Assembly: GCA_000818945.1 (NCBI GenBank)
Contig: KN805384.1
Coordinates: forward strand, 461,681-525,680
Origin: Schizochytrium sp. CCTCC M209059
Taxonomy: Eukaryota > Sar > Bigyra > Thraustochytrida > Thraustochytriidae
Direction: 5' to 3'
DNA length: 64,000 nt
Shown: positions 9,546-19,864 of the stretch, one piece after another
How positions within the stretch are numbered: position 1 is the stretch's first letter
How the letters are laid out: every line of letters starts with the position of its first letter
Program-made: the position numbers and the translations under genes
Notes under the pieces: generated by a model
What the model was told of the DNA's origin: nothing
What the model saw: the letters and a program-made list of their open reading frames with translations, nothing else
The model's database searches: none

Positions 9546-10352
9546 TCACTGGGTGGCGGAGTCGGCGCCCTGTGAGCTAGCATCAGCGTCCGCGCTAGCG
9601 GCATCTTCAGCAGCATTTGCAGAATCTGCGGTTGTACCGTCCTCAGCTGATGCCTCGGCATCTTGCTTGGGCTTGGTGGTTTTTGCCGGCTTGGGCCGCT
9701 TGCTCGCTGGCTTGATAAAGTCGGACCCAAGAATACTCTGCACCATTTGCGTATCCTCGACAGCGAGGCGCTTGAGAAGCTCGATGTAGGCAAGCGCCTC
9801 CCCGACAGGCTTGTCCTCGATACCGGTTTCGTACTTTTCGTTTTCTACAAATTCGCGCGCGGCCTCGAACGAGGAATGCGGCTCGGAAACAGCGGCCCAG
9901 CGCACGCGCCAGCCACCAATGCGGGCGTCAGTCTCTGAAAGATCGCGGCCGACCTCAGGCTTGAACTTGAGACGGACCCGAAAGCCGGCGTTGGTCGGGC
10001 GCGCCGGCGTGTATTTTCCAGTAACGTTGGCGAGCGAGGTGGCGCTCTCCATAGAGATTATCGTCGCGTTAACACGCGAAGAGGCACCTCGGCCCGCATC
10101 GACGACGGAGCAAAAGTATTTGGGGACGCGATCGAAGCCGAGGTGAGAGGTGTCAATGGTCGTGTAGATGACCCCCTTGCTCTCTGATTTCCACTTGGTT
10201 GAACCTGACGGGGTCACGCCCGAGTAAAAATTGCTTGCGTCGATATCAACCTTGCTCTTGCGCGAGCGGCGCTTCCTTGCTGCTTCGCTGGGCCCCACGA
10301 ACACCGCGACGAGGAGCGCCACGACTGCCGCGGCGAGCGTTGACCTCCGCAT
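9546..10352 (-). CDS. Small secreted or ER protein of unknown family
   Basis: 268 residues from the ATG at 10352, chosen because it opens directly on a signal peptide: MRRSTLAAAVVALLVAVFVG followed by PSEA|ARKRR. The frame continues upstream but adds only low-complexity sequence. A basic patch (RKRRSRKSK) follows the predicted cleavage site. The middle (~40-170) is a compact, beta-rich-looking region with GVIYTTIDTSHLGFDRVPKYF and GFRVRLKF / GWRVRWAAV, and a single Cys (YFCSVV). The pattern 'IDTS..GF...P.YF......FRV' recalls an extracellular beta-sandwich module, but I cannot name a family. The last ~60 residues are Lys/Pro then Ala/Asp/Glu/Ser-rich and disordered. No ER-retention signal. Function unknown. 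Confidence 0.7.
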   Translation of the reverse strand: MRRSTLAAAVVALLVAVFVGPSEAARKRRSRKSKVDIDASNFYSGVTPSGSTKWKSESKGVIYTTIDTSHLGFDRVPKYFCSVVDAGRGASSRVNATIISMESATSLANVTGKYTPARPTNAGFRVRLKFKPEVGRDLSETDARIGGWRVRWAAVSEPHSSFEAAREFVENEKYETGIEDKPVGEALAYIELLKRLAVEDTQMVQSILGSDFIKPASKRPKPAKTTKPKQDAEASAEDGTTADSANAAEDAASADADASSQGADSATQ

Positions 10353-10950
10353 CTTTGCCGCAGAGAATGTATAGCTAGCTGTCTGAGTCTGCCTGACAGC
10401 GAAGAAGAGCAAGGCAGGGCCTGACGCTCCGCGCTGCCCTTTTGCTGCCCCTTCAAGCCTCTTTGCGCGCTTCCGAAGGTTAGCGTGCGCCGCGGGCGCT
10501 GGGCTCCACGCTGTTCTGCCAGCCGCCGACACGGCGTCATGATGCCAAGCTGGCCCGAGTCGTTCAGAAATGGTCTAACGCAAGACATTAGGTCTATTGA
10601 TGATGATTGAACTTGAACTTCAAGATTCCGAGTCGAGTCGAGTCTAGTTATTTCCCCTGGCAGAACTAGCAAGAAGAGGGACGAACGCGAACATCGTACT
10701 TGCGCACATGCATCCGGCTCTCAGAAAATCCTTGAAAAATGGGAATAGAGAAGCGGAAGCGTGGCATGGAATGCTGTGCGTGTGTTGTATTTTCAGAAAA
10801 AAGAAAAAAGAAAAAGAAAAAAAGGAGTGACTTTGGAGTCTTTTGATTGCTTTTGACAATAGTTTATTTCTAAAAAGATAACAGGAGGTAGATTTTACGG
10901 TGGCAAACCAAGCTCGGTTCACACATTGCAAGCGTGAGTGAGCGTGGAAG
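10353..10950. other. Intergenic region with A-rich tract
   Basis: Holds the promoter of the small secreted-protein gene and the 3' end of the first sulfotransferase gene. An adenine-rich run (AAAAAGAAAAAAG-type) lies at 10795-10826. No gene seen. Confidence 0.4.
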
Positions 10951-12372
10951 CTAAAATGGTTTGTCGTGGGCATCGGTTCGCCAGCAGCCGCTGATATCCG
11001 TGCAGAGTTGCAGATACTTTGCTTGCCCCGGGCTGGAAAAGTGCTTCTCCCATGAACCTTCTGACACTGGCCAGGAATCTTGCGCATTATGTTTGGACCA
11101 GCAGATCTGCTTGGGGTCGCATTCGAATGAAAAGGGTTTGAAGAACTCGTCCGTCGGGTCCGTTTTCATAAGACGGACCTTTTCCTCGAAGAGCTTGAGC
11201 GCATACTCGTAAAGTTCGATGTCATGCTTGTTATGTTCGCGAAGGATGGCAAGCGTCTTGTCGCTCAAGTCTTTGGAGTATTTGTTGAGGTTGAACGTCG
11301 GCGTGTAGGTGATAAAGTCCGTGCCAAACACATATGAGAAGAGCTGCCAGGACTCCTGGAGGCGCTCGATGATGTAGAACCAACTGATCGAGTCAAGTCG
11401 CTTTTTGGCAGCCTCGAGCTGCTCAGGTGTGTCGTCGGGAAACTCCGGGGCGAGGTATTTCACGTGAAGATTGAACGAGGGAGCACACTTTTCACGTTCT
11501 TTGGCGGGTAGTTGAGCCCATTCTTCGATGGTGGCGTCCGGGTTTTTGGTGAGCTCGCTCGCTTTTGACTTGGGTTCGCAGTAGAAATGCGAAAAACGAC
11601 GTCTCCCGCGCTCGCTGGAGGTCTTCATAAAGACCGGGGATAGATCAGGTCGGCCTGTGAGCGTGTAGAAGCCGGATACCATTCGTCCAATAGGTTCACG
11701 CAGTCCAAACATCCAGCGACGGCAGTATGCGTCCGAGGTTGTCTCCACGCTGCTAGCGTCCGGGCCGGACTCCTCCCAGCCGAAGGTGCGAGCGAGAAGC
11801 GTGTACGATCGGTGCGAGTTGGAAAACTTGAATTTGTGCGTGCGAGAGCGAGGACCCTTGTACAGGTACCTGACCGGACCTTTGTTTGAAGGTTTTGAGA
11901 AAGTGGCTTCCATTGTCCGTCCGCCTGCCTTATTCACGTGAGGAAACAGCAGGTGAATGGTGGACCCTGCTGGGCAGCGATTTTGGATGGCCGTTGCTGT
12001 TGCTGGGTTCGACGCCGCATGGAACTTTGGGAGAGTCGCGGTATGCGCTTGCGGAGACGAAGACATTGGCACTGCATCGTTATCGTCATCATCATCATCA
12101 CCAGCACCACCATAAGCATCATAGAGCTCGGCTTCGTCTTCCGGCGTGACCACCTCGGAAACGGCGCGTTGGTCTCCTTGAAACTGTCTCACCAGGTAGA
12201 ACGAGAGGGCGAGAAAAAGGACGGTCGCGACCACCCACGCTTTGCGCGGGATCTGCTTCGCGCTCTCGCAGCTGCCCTGCTCGACGTCGCGGGCATTCCC
12301 CTTGTAGCTGCTCTCCTCCTGCGGCACGCGCTCGAAGCCGGCGCGTCGCATGCCGCTCGCAAGCCCCATCAT
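10951..12372 (-). CDS. Type II membrane sulfotransferase (copy 1)
   Basis: 473 residues. A short basic cytosolic tail, one membrane span (about residues 44-62, AWVVATVLFLALSFYLV), an acidic linear stem (DDDDDD near 92), then a lumenal catalytic domain: the layout of Golgi carbohydrate sulfotransferases. The PAPS 5'-phosphosulfate loop is FPHVNKAGGRTMEATF (Lys near 148). The 3'-phosphate site is LREPIGRMVSGFY (Arg225, Ser233). Nearest families by pattern are the Sulfotransfer_2 / heparan-sulfate 2-O- and 6-O-like enzymes, but the acceptor sugar or Tyr cannot be told. Paired cysteines at the C-terminus (ECDPKQIC, LCTDISGC) are shared with copy 2. The ATG at 12372 is followed by a second Met. 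It lies head-to-tail with its paralogue at 13556-14944. Confidence 0.88.
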   Translation of the reverse strand: MMGLASGMRRAGFERVPQEESSYKGNARDVEQGSCESAKQIPRKAWVVATVLFLALSFYLVRQFQGDQRAVSEVVTPEDEAELYDAYGGAGDDDDDDNDAVPMSSSPQAHTATLPKFHAASNPATATAIQNRCPAGSTIHLLFPHVNKAGGRTMEATFSKPSNKGPVRYLYKGPRSRTHKFKFSNSHRSYTLLARTFGWEESGPDASSVETTSDAYCRRWMFGLREPIGRMVSGFYTLTGRPDLSPVFMKTSSERGRRRFSHFYCEPKSKASELTKNPDATIEEWAQLPAKEREKCAPSFNLHVKYLAPEFPDDTPEQLEAAKKRLDSISWFYIIERLQESWQLFSYVFGTDFITYTPTFNLNKYSKDLSDKTLAILREHNKHDIELYEYALKLFEEKVRLMKTDPTDEFFKPFSFECDPKQICWSKHNAQDSWPVSEGSWEKHFSSPGQAKYLQLCTDISGCWRTDAHDKPF

Positions 12373-13555
12373 GGACCACCTACGCGCCCTCCGCGCAGCC
12401 CTCCGCGCCTCTCTACAGGCCGGCCTCGCTGCCCGCGTCGCGTCCGCTCGCGCGGCGCCCGCTCGGGGTCTGGCTGTTTGTCTGTCTGCCTGGCCGCGCG
12501 GCAGCGTCGCGAGACCTACGCGCGCGACAGCCTGCGATTGTCTGTCTGCCTGTCAGTCTGGATTGGACTCCATGATGGCTATATCAGTAACTAGCAACTG
12601 TGGGTAGGTAGCCTGAATGTCTTCGTGTGGCTGCCGGCTTCGGCCCGGCGGAAGAGGCCTAGCTCTCGCGACCGCGCAGGCGACAGCGGGCGGCAGCGGG
12701 CGGCCGCGAGGGGCTGGATCGTTCACGGCGCGGGGCCGCTAGCTAGCTCTTGTAAACCTTGCGCGCGCACACGAGCAGTCTCGGTGTCCCATAGATTTAC
12801 GATACAACAACAAGCGACGGTCGGTGGCCGCAACGCCCCGTTTGCAGCTGCAGTTTGATCGAGGGAGTGCGCCGATCGCGCGAGAATTGCGGTGGCGAGA
12901 CTGGCGGCCTTTATGCGTGCGCGCGATGGTTGGGCGTCGGGACGGCTCCCGTCGCTGCTCTACTGTTGACCGCGCGTCGCCAACGCAGGAAGATAGCGCC
13001 TCAATCAGCGGTGATCGCGGGCTCTGGCGCTGAAATAGGCGGCGCTGCAACAGCGGCTTTTACTGCCTTTGTTGCTGCTTCTGTGAGATGGGCAGCGCAG
13101 CCGAACGCGCAGCATGAGAGAGATCTTGCGTTCACCAACGCGCGGCGGCGTCAGAGGACGCACGCACTTGCTCTCTGATTGGACGGAGTGGATGTTACAG
13201 CCCGCTCGCCCTTTGAAAGAGGTGGAGATGGGGCTCTCGCATGTCTCGCCATCGCAAGACTGTCGCCATTTACGCGCTGTGACATTGCGAAAACACCTTG
13301 TTAAAAGGGGAGGAGAGCGGCAAAAAAGAAAAAGAAAACATGATCAACACAGATGCAACTTGTTCTCCTGTTTACGGAATACTATGTTTTGGGGGTCCGT
13401 CTTGCGAGACTAGTACAAATCGAAAGCGGACTGACTACATGAATCGTAAGAGATTACTTGCTTGTTTGCTTGTTTGGGGTCGTTTGTTTGCAGGAAAATG
13501 TCAGCATGACCATTTGACAGTCAAAGTTTTTCACAACGCGAAAACGTCAACAAAA
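12373..13555. other. Intergenic region between the two sulfotransferase genes
   Basis: No supported gene. The first half is GC-rich (probable promoter of copy 1, with repeated TGTCTGTCTGCCTG near 12478-12553). The second half (13280-13550) is AT-richer and fits the 3' UTR of copy 2. Open frames here on both strands are Arg/Ala-rich and lack conserved features. Confidence 0.4.
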
Positions 13556-14944
13556 TCACGGAAATGGTTTGTCTTCCGCATCGTTGCGCCAGCAGCCACG
13601 GACAGCCGTACAAACTTGGGAAAATTTGGCCTCACCAGGCGTTGGATAGTGTTTCTCCCATGAAGCCTCGGACACGGGCCAAAATGTGGCCGCATCGTTC
13701 TTTGACCAACAAATCTGCTCCGGGTCACACTCGAAAGAGTACGGCTTGAAGAACGGATCCGTTGGGTCTCTATTCATGATCTGAACACGCTCCTCGAAGA
13801 GTTGTACAGCATACTGGTAGAGCTCAATGTCGTACTTGTTGTGCTCCTCCAAGACGCGACGCGCAGTGTCGCTGAGCTTCTTGGCGTATTTGTTAAAGTT
13901 AAAGGTCGGCGTGTACGTAATGAAATCGGTTCCGTAAACGTATGAGAAGAGCTGCCACGACTCTTGCATTCGCTCAATAATGTAGAACCAGCTGATGCTC
14001 GCCAAACGGGCCTTGGCGACCTCGAGTTGCTCCGGTGTGTTGTCAGGATACTCGGGAGCGAGGTACTTCACGTGAAGGTTGAAGGATGGACTGCAGCGCT
14101 CGCGCTCCTCAAGAGGAAGGCGTGCCCACTCTTCGATGGTAAAGTCTGGGTCCAACATACGATCGCTTCCCACCGACTTATCATAGCAATAAAAGTGCTG
14201 AAAATGACGGACGCCATGGGGACCGGGCTTCTTGCCATACTTTGGGCTTGACTTTGTCCGACCTGTAATGGCGTAGAATGCCGAGACCATCCTTGAGACC
14301 GGGTCACGCATGCCAAACATCCATCGGAGACAGTTTTTGCTCGAGGTGGACTCCAAGCTGTTGGCGTCTAGCTCCTCGCCTTCGTCGTTCCAGCCGTAGG
14401 TGACAGCGAGCTGCGTGTACGATCGATGCGAGTCGGTTAACTTGAACTTGTGTGTGCGCGAGCGAGGGCCCTGGTAGAGATACCTTTCTCGAGAAAAAGT
14501 TTTAGACCGGGCGTCAGGCGCAAAGGTGGCTTCCATGGAGCGCCCGCCAGCCTTGTTGACGTGAGGAAAGAGAAAGTGGATGATTGATCCCTTTGGACAT
14601 CGGTTCTTGATGCCGTTTCGCGCGCCGCTATGTTTGTGGAGCGTCAGCAAATCGGACTTAATGTCCGAGGTGGCGCCTGTCTCCTCGGTGTCTTCTGTGT
14701 TTCCGGTGTTTTCCTCGCTCTCCGTCACGATCTCCACGGAAGAGAGGTCGCCTCGGATGCTCGGTGTGTTGCTGTCCATCGAAGTAAATGGGTCCATGAG
14801 CCAAGTGACGATCAACATGGCTACGATGAGCAGCACTGTGAGGACAGCCGTTTCTCGTCTCTTCCACGCAGGTTGGCGAGGCTCCTTCTCCTCGCCCGTA
14901 CAGGCTTCATAGCTCGAGCTGCCCGCTCGCCTCGGAAACACCAT
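13556..14944 (-). CDS. Type II membrane sulfotransferase (copy 2)
   Basis: 462 residues from the ATG at 14944; the codon three upstream is GTG. Paralogue of copy 1 with the same architecture: basic tail, membrane span (AVLTVLLIVAMLIVTWLM), Glu/Asp/Ser/Thr stem, lumenal domain. The PAPS loop is FPHVNKAGGRSMEATF, and the 3'-phosphate site is MRDPVSRMVSAFYAITG. Long near-identical blocks with copy 1 include PSFNLHVKYLAPE, SISWFYIIER, ESWQLFSYV and FGTDFITYTPTFN. The stems and cytosolic tails have diverged almost completely, which may alter Golgi position or partners while catalysis is kept. Both copies probably arose by local tandem duplication. Confidence 0.88.
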   Translation of the reverse strand: MVFPRRAGSSSYEACTGEEKEPRQPAWKRRETAVLTVLLIVAMLIVTWLMDPFTSMDSNTPSIRGDLSSVEIVTESEENTGNTEDTEETGATSDIKSDLLTLHKHSGARNGIKNRCPKGSIIHFLFPHVNKAGGRSMEATFAPDARSKTFSRERYLYQGPRSRTHKFKLTDSHRSYTQLAVTYGWNDEGEELDANSLESTSSKNCLRWMFGMRDPVSRMVSAFYAITGRTKSSPKYGKKPGPHGVRHFQHFYCYDKSVGSDRMLDPDFTIEEWARLPLEERERCSPSFNLHVKYLAPEYPDNTPEQLEVAKARLASISWFYIIERMQESWQLFSYVYGTDFITYTPTFNFNKYAKKLSDTARRVLEEHNKYDIELYQYAVQLFEERVQIMNRDPTDPFFKPYSFECDPEQICWSKNDAATFWPVSEASWEKHYPTPGEAKFSQVCTAVRGCWRNDAEDKPFP

Positions 14945-15125
14945 GCCGCACACGCCTCGGCCTTGGCCGCGACTCGAGCGCCAGCAGCACGGCTAACGGC
15001 GTCCTTCTCCACCGCTGTGGCCGTCCCCGCGACTTCTTTGCGCGGCAGGATCTGTCTCGCCAGCCCGCTCCCGCTGCAGTTCCTTCCGGGCTCCTCGCGC
15101 TTTTCCGCCCCCGCTGCTGCTCGGC

Positions 15126-15211
15126 CCGGCGTCGTCAACCTCGGCGTCGTCGGCCTCGGCGTCGGCGGCCTCGGCGTCGGCGGCCTCGGCGTCGTCAACC
15201 TCGGCGTCGCG
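15126..15211. repeat. 15-bp minisatellite, about 5-6 copies
   Basis: Units of CCTCGGCGTCGTCAA / CCTCGGCGTCGGCGG in tandem, alternating between two variants. Confidence 0.85.
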
Positions 15212-15302
15212 TCGCTCGCGGCCAGAGAGAGCCTCGCCCGCGGCGGTGATTCCGTGTTTGCCGGCGCCCGTCTGTCACGCCGTCACGTGGCGCACCGCCG
15301 CC

Positions 15303-15350
15303 GGCTTCCTTCCTTCCTTCCTTCCTTCCTTCCTTCCTTCCTTCTTTCTT
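15303..15350. repeat. (CTTC)n microsatellite
   Basis: About a dozen CTTC tetramers, slightly imperfect at the 3' end. Confidence 0.9.
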
Positions 15351-15757
15351 CCGCCTTTCGGGCTGTTTCGGGAGGCGCAGAGCCGGGCGAGGAGGGGGCC
15401 AGGCGGGAAGCTGGACCGCCGGGGAAATCAGAAAGCGCGGGCCCGGGGAAACCGGAGCGCGGCCTTCCGCGGTCGCAGACGGGGGCCGGGGAAACCCGCG
15501 CGCCAGCGGACAGGAGGGTAGGTACATCGTGCCTCGCCGTTTTGCTGGAGCTTTTGCGGAGAAGAAGGCAGGCGCGCGCAGACGCTTTGCTCCCACCCGC
15601 CGCGCGTAACCGCGTGGACACGCCCTCCCGCGTCGAGTCCTGGACGCAGAACACAGGCGGGCGGGCGGGCAGGGTCTTGGCGCCATGCGGCATCGGAGCG
15701 GAGCAGCGCTGTGCGGAGCAGCGAGCTGGGACTCGCCCCAGCTAACGCCTCGCAACT

Positions 15758-15870
15758 CGTCTTCTCGTCTCGCCTCGTCTCTTCTCGTCTCGTCTCTTCT
15801 CGTCTCGTCTCGTCTCGTCTCCTTTCGTCTTGACTCGTTTCGCTTCGTTTCGTCTCGTCTCGTCTCGTCC
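15758..15870. repeat. (TCTCG)n-type pyrimidine-rich tract
   Basis: Imperfect array of CTCGT / TTCGT pentamers, strongly strand-asymmetric. Confidence 0.85.
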
Positions 15871-16045
15871 TGCAGCGCAAGCATAGTCGCCGCGGCTCGA
15901 GCGCAGCGCTGGGACGCCAGCAGCGAGTCGTGGCTGGAGGGACGGGGCCGGGGGTACGGAACGAACCGGCGTCCGAGGACTCGCTCGCCCACGAGGACAC
16001 GTTGGCCGGCGATGCGGACGTCGGGCTCGAGGTCGTGCGCGCTGT

Positions 16046-16071
16046 GCTGCTGCTGCTGCTGCTGCTGCTGC
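16046..16071. repeat. (CTG)n microsatellite
   Basis: About eight consecutive CTG triplets in non-coding DNA. Confidence 0.9.
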
Positions 16072-16196
16072 GAGCGGGAGAGATCAACCGCCGGATACGG
16101 CATTTATGCGGAGGGGCCTGAAATTGACCCTGCGGCGGCTCATGAACCTGAGGGTGCGCAAATGCCAGACGGACAGATCGATGGATAGAGAGAGAT

Positions 16197-16233
16197 GCAT
16201 GGATGGATGAATGAATGAATGAATGAATGAATG
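16197..16233. repeat. (GAAT)n / (GGAT)n microsatellite
   Basis: GGATGGAT followed by GAATGAATGAAT units. Confidence 0.85.
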
Positions 16234-17020
16234 GATAGGTTGATGGCGGCGGTGAGGCATGTGATTTGCAGCAGGCACGCAGCAGAGGAAGCAAAAGCAG
16301 ACTCGCCTCGCTCAGGGCGCCTCCTGCTGGCTGCTGCAGCTGGCCGCAGACCGAGCCAGGTCGTGATTGGCATCGAGCCAAAGTTCTCCCTGGTCGACTC
16401 GGATTTCACCGCTTTGGGGTGCGAGCTCGTCGTGTTTAGAATACAAATGAGGCTCGCACTCGCACGCGGACGCGGCCAACTGCGATGTGAACTCATACGA
16501 CGAAGTTGCGCGTTGGTGACCGACCACAAGCGTTAACCGCTGCTGCGATGGAAGCTCGAACAAGCCGTGCTTGATAGAGGACAATGGACTTGCATGGAAC
16601 ACGAATGGAAAAAAGATTATTTAGGCCTACTAGGCCTACTACGTACCTGGGTAGTAGGAGTAGGGAATTATCCGTGACGTGACGTGACGACATGGTCTGT
16701 AGTATTGTTCAAAAAGTGTCTTTGTCATCACGCCATGAGACAGTGTCGCCTGCACGTGCCGCTGCCTGCCTCGGTCGGTCGGTCGGTCTGTTGGTCGGTG
16801 GCGCGATCGCATATAGTGCATTCAGCGCACGCAGAACAGTGCTTGTAGAAGTCAATTAAAGGGGTCATACGATCAAAGGATCGATGGATCGACCAAAGAA
16901 TCGATGGATCGATCGTAGGAATACTCGGCCATCGAGATGGGTCGGTCGTAAAAAGGAATGGAGCGATGGATGGCTGGGTGCCGGGATGGATCGAAGAATG
17001 GACAGAGATCGGACGATCGG

Positions 17021-17938
17021 TCAGTCGGAGCGAGAGTAGACGCGATTCGAGATAATCTTATCGCTCTTCTCGTCGCGAACCTCCTCGAGAAGCTGGCCCG
17101 ACGAAAGGATTTCGCGACGGGTCAGTCGCGTGCCATGCTCGCCACCAGGGGGGGTCCTCGCGTCGACCTTGGAGCGGACGATGAGCTCGCCGTTGACCTT
17201 GCCCCGCGCCCACGAGGCGCTGCAGGTCGTCGCCTCGCCCTTTTCGTTCTCGCTGTAAAACTCGATCCCGATTGTGAACTTGTGCATAACCTCGCGACGG
17301 TCGTTAATGGAAATGATGGTGAATTCGTTGCCTTCTTGATCAATCACCAGGGTCTGCTGCTGTGAGCCGGCGTACTTCAAGGCCAGCTTGGAAAACCTAG
17401 ATGAGACCTCGAGCTCTTGGAGAAAGTTTTCCTCGTCATCGACCCTCTCACTGACCCAGGTGCCCGAGAATGGGTTTCGAGCTTCAACGCGGGGTTTGGC
17501 CACCTGAACGAGGATCGCCGCCTTGGGGCGGGCCTTGGCCGCCTGCTTAGTCCTGGCGCCGCGGACCTTGGCTGGATTAGAGCGAGAACCCGTGCCGAGG
17601 TTCTGTGAATCAAGGTTTTGCTCCTCATAATCTTCTTCGTCCTCAACGATGGCGTCAATGAGGCCACCCTCCATAAGACCGAAGAGTCCCCCGCGTTGGC
17701 TCGTGCGCAGACGCGGGAGCGAAATGCGTCCTCCATGCAATGATTTTTTCTTGGTCAAAAGCCGCGGTTCCACGATGGAACGCCCAGACTTTTCCCGCCT
17801 CGCGAAACTCTCCGTCTTGACAAGCATCGGTTGTTCCTCATCCTCCTCCTCCTCCTCCAACTTGGCATCTCGCTTGTTGGCTCCGCGCGACTTGTTCCGG
17901 CGCACGGACGCGCGCAAGCTCTTGCGGATGCTCACCAT
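17021..17938 (-). CDS. Cytosolic fatty-acid-binding-protein-like domain with a basic N-terminal extension
   Basis: 305 residues from the ATG at 17938. The frame continues 20 codons upstream, but this Met opens a Lys/Arg-rich sequence in a good context. Residues ~155-305 read as an intracellular lipid-binding beta-barrel: FSGTWVSERVDDEENFLQEL matches the FABP first strand and helix (W-x-L-x-x-S-E-N-F pattern). Later strands include EFTIISINDRREVMHKFTIG and GELIVRSKVD, and it ends with RREILSSGQLLEEV then NRVYSRSD. The final R-V-Y matches the Arg-x-Tyr carboxylate-binding motif of FABPs. The first 150 residues are basic/acidic and disordered, unlike ordinary 130-residue FABPs. Probable role: binding of fatty acids or retinoid-like ligands. 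The extension may target it to a membrane or the nucleus. Family call by eye only. Confidence 0.65.
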   Translation of the reverse strand: MVSIRKSLRASVRRNKSRGANKRDAKLEEEEEDEEQPMLVKTESFARREKSGRSIVEPRLLTKKKSLHGGRISLPRLRTSQRGGLFGLMEGGLIDAIVEDEEDYEEQNLDSQNLGTGSRSNPAKVRGARTKQAAKARPKAAILVQVAKPRVEARNPFSGTWVSERVDDEENFLQELEVSSRFSKLALKYAGSQQQTLVIDQEGNEFTIISINDRREVMHKFTIGIEFYSENEKGEATTCSASWARGKVNGELIVRSKVDARTPPGGEHGTRLTRREILSSGQLLEEVRDEKSDKIISNRVYSRSD

Positions 17939-18065
17939 TTTGTGCGAGCCGGGGAAAGAAGTGAAGGTATGCGCCCGCGAAGAAGAAAACGAGAACAAGG
18001 TCTGCTGCCTCCAGGCCCGCCCAACACCCAGGACTTCACGCGACGAAAGAAAAGCCCAGCCAGGT

Positions 18066-18098
18066 GTTCACCCCCCCCCACCACCACCACCACCACCA
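18066..18098. repeat. (CCA)n microsatellite after a C-run
   Basis: Eight Cs followed by about eight CCA/CAC triplets. Confidence 0.85.
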
Positions 18099-18177
18099 CG
18101 GCGACGCCTTTGCTCTCCCCTCCGCCTGAGGATCTCGAGGCGTGCGAGGCGTGAAGATCGCTCGAGGGCGTCCCGCG

Positions 18178-18211
18178 CTAGCTCGCTCGCTCGCTCGCTC
18201 GCTCGCGCGTT
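18178..18211. repeat. (GCTC)n microsatellite
   Basis: About eight CTCG/GCTC tetramers. Confidence 0.9.
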
Positions 18212-19864
18212 CTTTTCTTCCCGTCGATCTTCCCTCGCGCTCTCGACGCTGCGCGCGGTCCGGCGTGCGGAGTCCGCCGCGCGAAGCCGCTCCTCCCCCG
18301 CGTCTCCTCTCCCCCGCGTCGCCCGGGCCCGAGCCCTCCTCGCGGCGCCAGCTCCTCGCGCGCGGCCGTACGCGTCGCGCTCCTCGCGGCGTCGAAGCGG
18401 GTCTGCCGCCGCGTCCTCGAGACAGCGGGCTCGAAGGGAAACACAGGCGCGGCGCGCGCGCACGAGACCCAGGGCGCGCTGCCGGCGGAAAACACGGGGT
18501 GCCGCGGGGTCCGGTGCGGGCGGGAGGGTGTGCGCCGCACGTGCCGCACGGCCGTGAAGAGCGGGGCTTGGAGAACGAGAAGCTGCAGCTGCAGCTGCTG
18601 CTGCTCGAGTCCGCGGTGGAGGTGGAGCTGGAGGCGGAGCGGGAGCTCGAGCAGCTGCAGAGGCCGGCGGAGAAGGCGGCGGAGACGGAGGAGAAGGTGG
18701 AGGACAAGCGGCCACGGCTGGCGGAGAGGACTTGGGCAAAGTCGAAGGCGAAGACGAGGGCGGCGCGCTCCCCGGCGCGTCGATTTGGGCCAGCGAGAGT
18801 GGAAGACGAAGAAGTCGAGCGCGGCGACCGAGGCGAGGAAGACGCGTGACGGCGTGAACGGCGAGGAGAAGAAGAGCGGAAAGGATGGGGCCACGGCTGG
18901 CTGGCTGGCTGGCTAGCTGGCTAGCTTGGAGTCGCGTTCGGATGACCGCTTTTCAATATGGTGCAAGAGATGATACCAGCGACCGAACTCGAGGTGACCG
19001 CGAGAAAATTTCGATGGCGGTCTCCATCATCGCGGCAGCGCAAGGGAAGAAATGCGACGCGCGAGGAAGATCAGCCAGCAAGGCCTCGCCTGTTGCTCTC
19101 GCGAGCGGTTGCGCAGGGTGGGTCAACGTGACGAGTCCGCGATGAAGGCGAGCGGTCTTGCTTTTGGGGGACGGAAGTTCGAGGTACAAGGCCTACCTAC
19201 AACTTGAAGCTAGATGCGGTGGAGATCACCCCTGAGTCCACCCATCGCTTGCTCAGCTGGAAGGCAGCCAGGTCGAATATGGCTGGGCTCTCTTGACCCT
19301 TTCAAGTTGCTAGACAGACTCGGACAAGCTTGCCGACGTCGTCGCAGTGCTTTCGAATAGCTGGGACTTGGCGACTTGTCATCCCTTTTCGGAGTTCCTT
19401 CCACGAATGGCTGTGGCTTGCGCCGTATTCGTGTAGTACGTGTTGTAGACGATGGAATGAGATTCGTCACGAGAGACAGCCCGGGCCGGTCCACGTGCAC
19501 CAGCCGGACCATGCGCACCCCTTTCTCCTCTTTCTCTATTTTTCCATTGAAAGAGCGACGAGCACACGAAGCAAGTGGGAATGAGCAGGATAGGCTGTCG
19601 CGCAGAAAGGAGCTTGCTGATGATCCTTGCTATACACGCATATCGCCGTCGTCATCTTTCTCTCCTTCTCCTCCTTCGCCTTTGTTTGCGCGCGCACTCG
19701 TGGTCCGCAAAGACTGCCTGCGTGCCTGTCTTGCAGTGCTTTATTTTCCCTCCGTGCTCGTCCGTGCGTGTAGTGCGTGCACGTGCTGGCGACGAGCGTC
19801 GCAACCTTGACCCTCAGCGAAATGAGAAGCCAAGCAGCAACCGAGAAGAAGCGGCCCTTCAACT

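Larger units (their letters stand above)
14945..17020. other. Repeat-rich intergenic region
   Basis: About 2 kb without a supported gene. Contains a 15-bp minisatellite, (CTTC)n, a (TCTCG)-type tract, (CTG)n and (GAAT)n, listed separately. Between 16860 and 17000, variants of GATCGATGGATCGA recur next to the 3' end of the FABP-like gene. A minus-strand frame at 16312-16600 is somewhat protein-like but has no ATG or known motif. Confidence 0.4.

Noticed and set aside
14630..16381. Long open frames on both strands between the sulfotransferase and FABP-like genes
   Set aside because: They overlap the 5' part of the second sulfotransferase gene or consist of translated microsatellites (Arg/Ser/Glu-Thr repeats).
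16312..16602. Possible small minus-strand gene
   Set aside because: No ATG, no family match, surrounded by repeats.
18142..18849. Plus-strand frame with a Leu/Glu-rich helical end
   Set aside because: Its only start is GTG and the first two thirds are Arg/Ala/Pro low complexity. It could be an exon but there is no other support.
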